Assembly: GCF_004362395.1 (NCBI RefSeq) | Contig: NZ_SNWE01000025.1 | Span: forward strand, 1-58,528 | Origin: Salegentibacter sp. 24 | GTDB taxonomy: Bacteria > Bacteroidota > Bacteroidia > Flavobacteriales > Flavobacteriaceae | Reading direction: 5' to 3' | Length of the DNA stretch: 58,528 bases | Program-made: the position numbers and the translations under genes | Notes under the pieces: model-generated | Databases searched by the model: none | Seen by the model: only the letters and a program-made list of their open reading frames with translations | Told to the model about the DNA's origin: nothing | Shown here: piece by piece, positions 8,788 to 16,583 of the stretch | How positions within the stretch are numbered: the first letter of the stretch is position 1 | How the letters are laid out: each line of letters begins with the position of its first letter

Positions 8788-9864
8788 ATGGAGATTTTAG
8801 ACATCATAATGCTTGTAGTCTGTGGGCTGTTTTTAATTCCAAGCCTTGCTTCCGCCACACGTTTTGACCAGTGGTGGATTCGTGGGTTCGATTTTCCACG
8901 TCTACAAATTTCCCTGTTTATTACTGTGGTAATTGTACTGGCAATCCTGGTTTTTGATTTTTCCAAATCAATTCATTTTTTTGCAGTAGGCTTACTTTTA
9001 TTAAGCCTAATTTATCAGCTTCAAAAAATTTACCCCTATACCATACTGGCTAAAAAAGAGGTTATGAAATTTGAGGATGGTGATCCAACTGATAATATTT
9101 CTATTCTTGTTAGTAATGTGCTGACTACCAATAACAAGTATCATAAACTTCTTGAAATTATAAATAAAAGGCAGCCGGACCTTTTATTGACCCTGGAATC
9201 TGATAAGAAATGGGAAGAGGCATTAAAAGATATAGAAAAAGAATATAAGTATACCGTACAAGTTCCTCAGAATAATCTCTATGGAATGCATTTATATTCT
9301 AAACTGAAATTAGAAGAAACCGAGGTCAGGTATTTGGTAAGAAACGATATTCCTTCTATTCACGGTTTTGTAAGATTAGATGATAATACTAAAATAAGAA
9401 TTCATTGCATGCATCCAAGACCTCCAAGCCCTTCTGAAGCAGATACTTCAACAAATCGTGATGCGGAGCTACTGATGCTGGGAAGAGATGTAAGAGAACA
9501 GGATGAAAGCGTTTTGGTTTTTGGCGATTTAAATGACGTAGCCTGGTCCAGAACTACAAGGTTATTCCAACAGATGAGTGGCTTGCTGGACCCAAGGATT
9601 GGGAGAGGTTTTTTTAATACTTTCCACGCAGATTATCGGTTTTTTAGGTGGCCGTTGGATCATGTTTTTCACAGCAATGATTTTACTTTAATAGAGATTG
9701 CCCGGGAAAAACACATAGGTTCTGATCACTTCCCGATGTATATTAAATTGAATTTTGAACGCAAAGCCGAAGAAGAACAAGAGAAACCAGAAGCGGAAGA
9801 AGAAGAAAAAGAATGGGCACAGGAAAAAATTGACGATGCCAGGCCCAGAGAAAAAGGGGTTTAG
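8788..9864 (+). CDS. membrane-anchored endonuclease/exonuclease/phosphatase family protein
   Basis: Three N-terminal hydrophobic segments (about residues 4-22, 40-57, 61-79) are followed by an EEP (DNase I-like) catalytic domain. Seen: the metal-site residues in ILVSNVL (Asn about 110) and LTLESD (Glu about 137), FGDLND (Asp/Asn about 247-249), LDHVF and the terminal GSDHFP catalytic His. The tail is strongly acidic and charged (about 325-358). The substrate is not predictable; related membrane proteins are annotated only as EEP family. Starts 11 bases after the PAP2 stop. Its stop codon interlocks with that of the convergent response regulator. Confidence 0.8.
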   Translation: MEILDIIMLVVCGLFLIPSLASATRFDQWWIRGFDFPRLQISLFITVVIVLAILVFDFSKSIHFFAVGLLLLSLIYQLQKIYPYTILAKKEVMKFEDGDPTDNISILVSNVLTTNNKYHKLLEIINKRQPDLLLTLESDKKWEEALKDIEKEYKYTVQVPQNNLYGMHLYSKLKLEETEVRYLVRNDIPSIHGFVRLDDNTKIRIHCMHPRPPSPSEADTSTNRDAELLMLGRDVREQDESVLVFGDLNDVAWSRTTRLFQQMSGLLDPRIGRGFFNTFHADYRFFRWPLDHVFHSNDFTLIEIAREKHIGSDHFPMYIKLNFERKAEEEQEKPEAEEEEKEWAQEKIDDARPREKGV

Positions 9865-10271
9865 ACACGCTCGAAAAAATGGCTTATTTCCGAGATTTCT
9901 TTAATTTTCTCACAATCCTGGGCTGAGATAGGTTTTTCAATAAAGTACCGTACGGTGCTATATTTTTTTGCTTTTTCCTTGTCTTTCCGGTCTATTGAAG
10001 AGGTTACCATAATCACATGGTAATTTGATTTTTTTTCGTGACTCTCGAGGCAATCTAGAAAATCCCATCCATCCATATGAGGCATATTGATATCTAAAAG
10101 AATAAGGTAATCTTTTTCTAGGTCAGATTGTCGGTCCTTGATAATATGCTCTAATGCTGCCTGGGCCAGATTAAAACTAATAGGGTGTGAAGCGATCTCG
10201 AAATTGGTTATCATTTTCTTCTGAATAAAAACCACAATTTGATCGTCATCTACGATTATTACTTCAAGCAT
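9861..10271 (-). CDS. single-domain response regulator
   Basis: 136 residues made only of a CheY-like receiver domain. Seen: acidic pocket VDDD (8-10), phospho-acceptor Asp at about 60 in LLDINMPHMDG, Thr/Ser at VMVTSS (about 100), and Lys at about 113 in FIEKPIS. There is no output domain, so it probably acts by protein contact or phosphotransfer. It is the last gene of a minus-strand run with two PAS sensor proteins, starting 29 bases after the upstream stop, and is a likely partner of those sensors. Confidence 0.85.
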   Translation of the reverse strand: MLEVIIVDDDQIVVFIQKKMITNFEIASHPISFNLAQAALEHIIKDRQSDLEKDYLILLDINMPHMDGWDFLDCLESHEKKSNYHVIMVTSSIDRKDKEKAKKYSTVRYFIEKPISAQDCEKIKEISEISHFFERV

Positions 10272-10300
10272 TTTTAAAGATTTAGGTAGGGCACAAAAGC

Positions 10301-12055
10301 TTAAAATTCTTCTTCAGTTTTATTCGCAATTTTTCTGATTACCTTATCAAGCTCCTCAGACGAATTTAAGATATTATCTATAATTTCCTCAATATTATCG
10401 AGGTTATTTCTCTGATTTTTCAATAATTCAATCAAACCCATGATTCTTGCTAAAGGAGCCCTGACTACATGGTATTGGGTCCAGGCTATCTCCCTAAGCC
10501 TTTCGTTACTGCGTTCAATAGCGTTAATATACTTTCTTCGTTCAGTAATATCCTGCATAGAACCGATTATACGGGAAGGTTGATCATTGGCATCAGTAAT
10601 TACATAACTACGGTCAAGGATGTATTTATAGTTTCCGTTGGCGCATTTGAACCGGTATTCTATATTCAGTAGTTTCTGGCCCCTTTCGTGAATACCTCTT
10701 GAGGCTTCTATTACCCGTTCCTTATCATCCGGATGAATTTTGTCCTGCCACCATTGTTTCGATGTTTCTATTTTATCTTTTGTATAGCCAAAAGTGTCAT
10801 ATATTGCATTGCTATATTGAAAAACATCATTCTTTATATTATAATCCGAAATTAAATCACTGGTGGCTTTGGCAACTATATCATAACGCTCCAGGCTTTC
10901 TCTTAATTGTTTTTCCTGAACCTTGAACTTGGTAATATCCCTGGAATTTGCCACCAATCCATTGACCGCGGGATCATCTCTTAAATCACTAATTATGGTT
11001 TCTAACCAGCGCCATCCTCCGTTACCGTCTCTATATCTATAAGAGGGTAATTGATATGCTTTTTTCTTTCCTAAATACTGAATTTTATTCTCAATTCTTT
11101 CGCGGTCTTCCCTATGTATAAAATCAAATACATTTCTACCCTCAATTCTTTCCGGGTTGACCCCTAAAATATTTTTAGCACTAGGACTTACATAGATATA
11201 ATTAAAGTTTTCATCAAGGATACTAATAAGGTCACTTCCATCCTGGACTAGGGCCTTAAAACGCTGCTGACTATGCTTTAACCTTTCCTCGGCCTTTAAT
11301 CTTTCCGTTATGTTGTGGGCTAAGGTAACCCTGGCCTGGCGTCCGCCAAATTGAATGGGATTACTTTGAACATCGATGTAAATACCTTGACCACTTTTGG
11401 TATGATGTTTTACTTTGACAGTAAAAAAATCGTGAAAATTTTCTTCTACTGTTTTTTCAATTCTATCTGGATCCTCGGCCCAAAGATCTCGGACGGTCAT
11501 TTCCATAAACTCTTCCCGAGAATATCCATACAACTCTATTGCGGCCTGATTTACACTAAGGAATTCCAGACTATGCCTGTCTAAAACCCACATAGGGAGT
11601 GGACTAAAGTCAAAAAGAGTACGATATTTTTCTTCAGATTCATAAAGCTGCCGCTGTACTTTCTTTCGTTCCATACTATAATGGATACTTTTTGAAAGAT
11701 TGGAAGCGCTGATTTCATCTTTAAGCAAATAATCGGATACCCCCCAGGATAGGGTTTTAACCCCGTATTCTTTATTGGTATAACCAGTAAGAACTATAAC
11801 TGGTGCTCCATAAGATAAGGCCAGGATTTCCTTGACAAGAATTTCGGTATCGTTAATATCCGGAAGGGATAAATCGAGTAATATAGTATCAAAATTCGAA
11901 GGAACCTTCAGTAGACTTTTCGCCGATTTAAATGTTTCGGCGCGTTGTAATTCCAATGCATTATGTTCCTCGGAAAGATAATCTTCAATAAGAATAAAAT
12001 CGCCCGGGTTATCTTCGATAACTAAAACCTTTAATTCCCCAGACCTTTTCTTCAT
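10301..12055 (-). CDS. REC-PAS protein with DHp-like helix but no ATPase domain
   Basis: 584 residues. Receiver domain first (Asp about 61 in ILLDLSLPD), then at least three PAS/PAC units (about 143-500, each ending in ITERLK, ITKFK or ITERRK type PAC borders). The end is a helical segment with an H-box-like WTQYHVVRAPLARI (His about 529). The protein ends about 55 residues later, so the HATPase_c domain of a histidine kinase is missing. It cannot autophosphorylate alone; it may be a phosphorelay or scaffold partner of the kinase encoded upstream (12171-14342) and of the response regulator downstream. Confidence 0.85.
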   Translation of the reverse strand: MKKRSGELKVLVIEDNPGDFILIEDYLSEEHNALELQRAETFKSAKSLLKVPSNFDTILLDLSLPDINDTEILVKEILALSYGAPVIVLTGYTNKEYGVKTLSWGVSDYLLKDEISASNLSKSIHYSMERKKVQRQLYESEEKYRTLFDFSPLPMWVLDRHSLEFLSVNQAAIELYGYSREEFMEMTVRDLWAEDPDRIEKTVEENFHDFFTVKVKHHTKSGQGIYIDVQSNPIQFGGRQARVTLAHNITERLKAEERLKHSQQRFKALVQDGSDLISILDENFNYIYVSPSAKNILGVNPERIEGRNVFDFIHREDRERIENKIQYLGKKKAYQLPSYRYRDGNGGWRWLETIISDLRDDPAVNGLVANSRDITKFKVQEKQLRESLERYDIVAKATSDLISDYNIKNDVFQYSNAIYDTFGYTKDKIETSKQWWQDKIHPDDKERVIEASRGIHERGQKLLNIEYRFKCANGNYKYILDRSYVITDANDQPSRIIGSMQDITERRKYINAIERSNERLREIAWTQYHVVRAPLARIMGLIELLKNQRNNLDNIEEIIDNILNSSEELDKVIRKIANKTEEEF

Positions 12056-12170
12056 TAAAAAAAATTTAAAGTAATTATCTCGAATTCTATAAGCTGAACA
12101 AATTACCTTTATAAAAGTTATAATATTTTAGCTTCAGCACCACCGAGAACTCGCCTTGTGAGTAAATATA

Positions 12171-14342
12171 CTAAATTTGTTTTGGGATTGTAAAATAAAA
12201 GCTACTCCCTTTACCATAGACGGAATCCACCCATATTTTCCCGCCAAAACCTTCTACAATTTTTTTGCAGATGGCCAAACCTATCCCTGTTCCTTCATAT
12301 TGATCCCGTTGATGCAGACGCTGAAAAATAATAAAAATCTTTTCTTTGAATTCTTCTTCAATACCTATCCCGTTATCTCTTATTTCAAACTCCCAGACAT
12401 TTTCCTTTTCAAGAGCTGAAATGCGAATTTTTGGTAATCGCTCTTTTGAATAATACTTCAAAGCATTCCCGATTAAATTCGAAAATAATTGCTTTAAAAG
12501 TGGTTCTTCAATTTTCAATTTTGGAAGCCTATCAACCTGGATTTCTGCTTTCTTTTCTTCAATGCATCTTTTCTGAAGCGTTATCACTTCAGCAACCAGA
12601 CTATCTAGCTCTACAGCAGTAAGTTTGTGTTCCACTCTACCCACTCTGGAATAATCCAGTAGATCTAAGATTATTTGCCGCATTCGTGTGGCACCATCGT
12701 GTGCAAAATAAATATACTGTTGGGCCTTATCGTCCAGTTTATGGTTATACTTTTTTTTAAGTTGGCTTAAAAAACTGGTCACCATTCTAAGAGGCTCCTG
12801 GAGATCATGGGAAGCGATATATGCAAATTGCTCCAGTTCTTTATTAGACAAAGCAAGTTCATCGGCATGCTTTTTCAATTCCCTGTTTAATTCTTCTAAA
12901 GCTTTCTCCTTTTGCTTAATTTCCGTTATATTCCTTGATATCCCTACCAGGCCTTTTTTATTATCCCCAAATTTAAACGGGACCTTGGTTAAGAGTGTAT
13001 ATTCTAAATCCCCATTAAAGTTTTTTACAATGTCTCCTCGATTGATTACGGGAATTCCCTGATTCATAACCTTGGTATTATCCTTCATAATTTCTGAGGC
13101 TTCTTCTTTTGGAAAAAAATCGGATGCAATTAATCCCAAACTTTTCTGTTCATTATCAACTCCCAGGTAATGCTTATAAAAACTATAATTAGTCAAAATG
13201 GTTTCGTGCTTTTCATTTACCACAAAAATATGGTCGGGAATATAATCTATGATGGCCCTAAACATATTACGTTCAGCCAGTAATTTTTGCTCAATATGTA
13301 CTTGTTTGGTAATATCCTTTGCAATCCCGTATACCCCTGTTATTTCATTATTCACGTAAATTGGAAAATTAGTAACATCGAGAACCGTTTTTGTTCCTTT
13401 CAGACCTACGAAATTAGTCTTGTAACGTTGTACTTCGCCAGATACAGCTTTGAGCGAATGAGTGATAACCCGTTCCCTGTCTTCAGAAGGAATTAAAGGT
13501 AAAAAATTAATTTCCTGCGCACTTTCTCTCGAGCCTTCAACAAGCTTCAAAGCACCTTCATTAAGATCTATGAAATTTCCTTTCAAATCAAAAGAATAAA
13601 CAGCATCAGGATTATAATCAAATAAAGATTGAAAAGCCTGCATGTTGTTTTCGGCAATTAACTCCTGTCTTTTTCTTTCTGAAATATCGACTATGGCAGT
13701 ACTGGTTCGTTTCTCACCCTTGTGGTTAGTATAAATAACAGAATGAACTTCACAGGGAAAAGTTTCACCATTCTTTTTTATACCAGTCAATTCTCGTCTT
13801 ATCTCCCCGACTTCATTCCTTTGTTGTACCGCCTTCTCTAATTCAATGTTCTTTTCAATTATATCTTCCCTACTTAATTTCCTTAACTCTTCAAAGGTAT
13901 ACCCAAACAACTCGCATGCGGACTTATTGACATCTATAATCGGTCCCTTTGGATCCGATAAAAAAATTGCCAAGGAAGAATTATCAAGCATATTTTTAAC
14001 TTGAACAATATGTTCTGGATATGCAGGTTCTATTCTATTAGTTAATTTCAGAGATATAGAAAAGGATTCAATATTTCCATCAATATCCACACAGGGACTA
14101 CCAAATATATCTAGATCTTCTGCATCTGTAAAAGAAATGTTACTATGAAAAATTCCATTATTCTTTTTAAAATCACTTTTAATTTTTTTTGCAATCTTTC
14201 CTGGAAAAACACTAGATAAGCATAAATCTACTTTTAGTGAATTATTAAAATAATTCTTTACAAAATTTTCAGAAGCTGGGTTCCAGGAGATAACTTCAGC
14301 ATTTTCATTTATTTTTAAAACAGGTGTATATATTTGCTTCAT
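12171..14342 (-). CDS. multi-PAS sensor histidine kinase
   Basis: 723 residues with three to four PAS/PAC units (about 1-470), a short coiled coil (ITEIKQKEKALEELN onward), and then a full HisKA-HATPase_c core. Seen: H-box FAYIASHDLQEPLRM (about residue 500), N-box NLIGNALKYY (about 620), G1 RDNGIGIEEEF and G2 GTGIGLAICKKIVEG. There are no membrane segments, so it is probably a cytosolic sensor. It starts 27 bases after the Wzi-like gene, and is followed by the REC-PAS protein and the response regulator, suggesting one signalling unit linked to envelope or capsule functions. Confidence 0.9.
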   Translation of the reverse strand: MKQIYTPVLKINENAEVISWNPASENFVKNYFNNSLKVDLCLSSVFPGKIAKKIKSDFKKNNGIFHSNISFTDAEDLDIFGSPCVDIDGNIESFSISLKLTNRIEPAYPEHIVQVKNMLDNSSLAIFLSDPKGPIIDVNKSACELFGYTFEELRKLSREDIIEKNIELEKAVQQRNEVGEIRRELTGIKKNGETFPCEVHSVIYTNHKGEKRTSTAIVDISERKRQELIAENNMQAFQSLFDYNPDAVYSFDLKGNFIDLNEGALKLVEGSRESAQEINFLPLIPSEDRERVITHSLKAVSGEVQRYKTNFVGLKGTKTVLDVTNFPIYVNNEITGVYGIAKDITKQVHIEQKLLAERNMFRAIIDYIPDHIFVVNEKHETILTNYSFYKHYLGVDNEQKSLGLIASDFFPKEEASEIMKDNTKVMNQGIPVINRGDIVKNFNGDLEYTLLTKVPFKFGDNKKGLVGISRNITEIKQKEKALEELNRELKKHADELALSNKELEQFAYIASHDLQEPLRMVTSFLSQLKKKYNHKLDDKAQQYIYFAHDGATRMRQIILDLLDYSRVGRVEHKLTAVELDSLVAEVITLQKRCIEEKKAEIQVDRLPKLKIEEPLLKQLFSNLIGNALKYYSKERLPKIRISALEKENVWEFEIRDNGIGIEEEFKEKIFIIFQRLHQRDQYEGTGIGLAICKKIVEGFGGKIWVDSVYGKGSSFYFTIPKQI

Positions 14343-14369
14343 CGGGGCGAAGTTTGCTAGAATGATGCT

Positions 14370-15728
14370 TTACAAAATTGATTTTGAAATAGAGAGTCCT
14401 GCACCAAAATTAGGACCATCAATTTCGCTAAAATCAGCTCCCAGTTGAAGATTTAAGTTTACTACATTTTGCAAAAGATTTAGATCAAAATAAGTGGAGA
14501 TTATGTGGTAACCATCTACATTTCCGCTTCCCTTTCCGCCGTAATTTTGTCTAAAACTTCCCAGAAATCGATACGGAACTTTCTTAAAAGCCATTCCCGT
14601 TAAACCTATATGGTGTGCAATTAATTTGTTGTTGGCAATTCTGAAACGATCAGGGCCCAGTGTGATGAATGGTAGCCCGATCACACGGTTTTCATAAGTC
14701 CAGCCAGAGCGGTATAAATTGTTATTAAAGTAATTATCAGTTCCATCGGTAGTTGGTGTATTTTTACTCTGATTTTTTGTATAATAGAATTCGTACATCA
14801 CTGCCTTAAACCAGGAATCTTTTGCAGCTTTAGGGTCTTCTATAAAAACACCATAGCGACCGTCTGGTGTATTTCTAAGTAGGCTTCCCGAGCCGTCTTC
14901 AAATAGATGGTTATAAATAATCTCTACATTATACCCGGCCAAAATTGTTTTAATAGTTATCTCGTAACTTCCCAGATGGTTCCCTAGTCCGTTAATTTCT
15001 TCTGTTGAGAGCTCATCCATGGCATCCTCGCCTACACCTTTTCCGGTTACTACCCTGGTATAAGCTTCAAAATCTGAAGGTAAATCCCCGAAAACGGGAT
15101 GTGTCCCCCCCCACTGGACAAAGTGTCTTAAACCTGCAGAAATCTGGAACTTCGGAGATGATTTATAGATTAAATGAAAACTTTTATGATGAAGTCTTGT
15201 ATTTTCCACAAACCGCTCATCATCCATTAGATATTCTTCATAGGAAGCTTCAAACCCAAGTCCACGATTGTTTTTAAAAAATATAGGCCTTCTGGTAAAA
15301 AATCTTACCCCAGGTAGTGGCCTGGCATTGAGCGACCATAATATATTCTGATTTGTAGCACTCAAACCACGGTACAATTCCTGGCGCTGTTTTCGTCCAG
15401 CAACTATTCCGAGCCAGGAATTACTGAAAGCCACATAAGCCTGGTCCAACTGTAATTTATCAGAATATCCATCCTGGTAAAGCGCTCCAAGCCCAACTTC
15501 TAAATTTGAATTTCCGGAAAGATTATATATTCCTGAGACACTGATCAATCCGGAAAAATTGGTTGTTTCATCTATTCTTCCTCTTTGGTTGGTATGTAAC
15601 CAAAACGGAGAATTATCCTCTGAATATATTAAACCGGTCCCGCTCACCTGGCTTTTAAAATCCAATTTCTGGGCATGGAGTGAAAAAAATAACGAGAAAA
15701 ATAAAAGGGAAAGTAAACTTTGTTTCAT
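14370..15728 (-). CDS. Wzi-family capsule assembly outer-membrane protein
   Basis: 452 residues with a signal peptide (MKQSLLSLLFFSLFFSLHAQ) and a body rich in alternating aromatic/polar strands, ending in a short strand typical of outer-membrane beta-barrels. The pattern GSGLIYSEDNSPFWLHTNQRG-like near the N-terminus and the overall length fit the capsule assembly Wzi family, which holds capsule at the cell surface in E. coli. Its position next to the CpsB phosphatase and wzc/wza supports this. No single catalytic motif exists for the family, so the call rests on architecture and context. Confidence 0.75.
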   Translation of the reverse strand: MKQSLLSLLFFSLFFSLHAQKLDFKSQVSGTGLIYSEDNSPFWLHTNQRGRIDETTNFSGLISVSGIYNLSGNSNLEVGLGALYQDGYSDKLQLDQAYVAFSNSWLGIVAGRKQRQELYRGLSATNQNILWSLNARPLPGVRFFTRRPIFFKNNRGLGFEASYEEYLMDDERFVENTRLHHKSFHLIYKSSPKFQISAGLRHFVQWGGTHPVFGDLPSDFEAYTRVVTGKGVGEDAMDELSTEEINGLGNHLGSYEITIKTILAGYNVEIIYNHLFEDGSGSLLRNTPDGRYGVFIEDPKAAKDSWFKAVMYEFYYTKNQSKNTPTTDGTDNYFNNNLYRSGWTYENRVIGLPFITLGPDRFRIANNKLIAHHIGLTGMAFKKVPYRFLGSFRQNYGGKGSGNVDGYHIISTYFDLNLLQNVVNLNLQLGADFSEIDGPNFGAGLSISKSIL

Positions 15729-15804
15729 AAGTAGGCGTTAAGGCTATTCAAATATGTCTAATTCGAATTAAAAATATGTAATTTTATGCATCTAAAACTT
15801 AGAA

Positions 15805-16536
15805 ATGCTATCCATTTTTCAGAAAAAAATATTTTTAGTTGATTTACTGGAAGGGTTCACAGATTTCCATAATCATTTATTGCCCGGTATAGATGATGGT
15901 GCAAGCAATACAGAAGATGCTATTGCGATGATTGAGAAGTTCAATCAATTCGGTATAACTGACTTTGTTGCAAGTCCTCACATTATGGGAGAATTCTACC
16001 CCAATACTCCAGAAACTATTTATCCTGCTTTAGAGAAGCTAAAAAAAGCACTTCCAAAAGGTAATTCATTAAAGGCTGCCGGGGAATATATGATGGACCA
16101 CTTCTTAATAGAGCAGATGGAAAAGGAGAATGTGTTAAATGTGGTAGAAAACCATGTTTTAGTGGAAATGTCTTATTTCCAGGCCCCGATTAATTTAGCC
16201 GAAATTCTTTTTAAAATTCAGAACAGAAATCTAAAACCTATATTAGCTCATCCCGAACGCTATGCCTTTTTCCATGGAAGTAATCTTAATAAGTATGAAG
16301 ATCTAAAGGCACGGGGCTGCAGTTTTCAAATGAATATGTTATCTCTTACACCGCATTATGGTATTGCAATGCAGAAAACCGCACATCAACTTCTGGAAAA
16401 AGGTATGATAGATTTTATAAGTAGCGATGCCCACCGCTTAGCCCACCTGGAAAAGATAGAAAAGATAAAACTCAAGAAAAATCAACTTCCCCTGATCGAA
16501 CCCATAATTGAAAAATCCAAAACTTTGTTTAGGTAA
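15805..16536 (+). CDS. CpsB/YwqE-type PHP tyrosine-protein phosphatase
   Basis: Manganese-dependent PHP-fold phosphatase expected to remove phosphate from the tyrosine tail of the Wzc kinase and so control polymer length. Seen: FHNHLLPGIDDGA (His22, His24, Asp30, Asp31 region), ASPHIM, LAHPERY (about 147) and SSDAHR (about 205), the four metal-binding segments of the family. At 243 residues it is full length. It is the only plus-strand gene of the locus, convergent with wzc; its 3' end overlaps a hairpin that could terminate the wzc transcript. Confidence 0.9.
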   Translation: MLSIFQKKIFLVDLLEGFTDFHNHLLPGIDDGASNTEDAIAMIEKFNQFGITDFVASPHIMGEFYPNTPETIYPALEKLKKALPKGNSLKAAGEYMMDHFLIEQMEKENVLNVVENHVLVEMSYFQAPINLAEILFKIQNRNLKPILAHPERYAFFHGSNLNKYEDLKARGCSFQMNMLSLTPHYGIAMQKTAHQLLEKGMIDFISSDAHRLAHLEKIEKIKLKKNQLPLIEPIIEKSKTLFR

Positions 16537-16552
16537 ATAAAGCTTTGGATTT
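16508..16552 (-). terminator. candidate terminator of the polysaccharide operon
   Basis: Inverted repeat AAATCCAAA (16513-16521) / TTTGGATTT (16544-16552), extended after one mismatch by CTTT/AAAG (16523-16526 / 16539-16542). Read on the minus strand it ends in a run of T (GGATTTTTC), so it fits termination of the wza-wzc transcript 32 bases beyond the wzc stop. One arm lies inside the last codons of the convergent CpsB gene. Confidence 0.5.
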
Positions 16553-16583
16553 CTAAAACTCACTCTATATCTAGTAGAAATAA

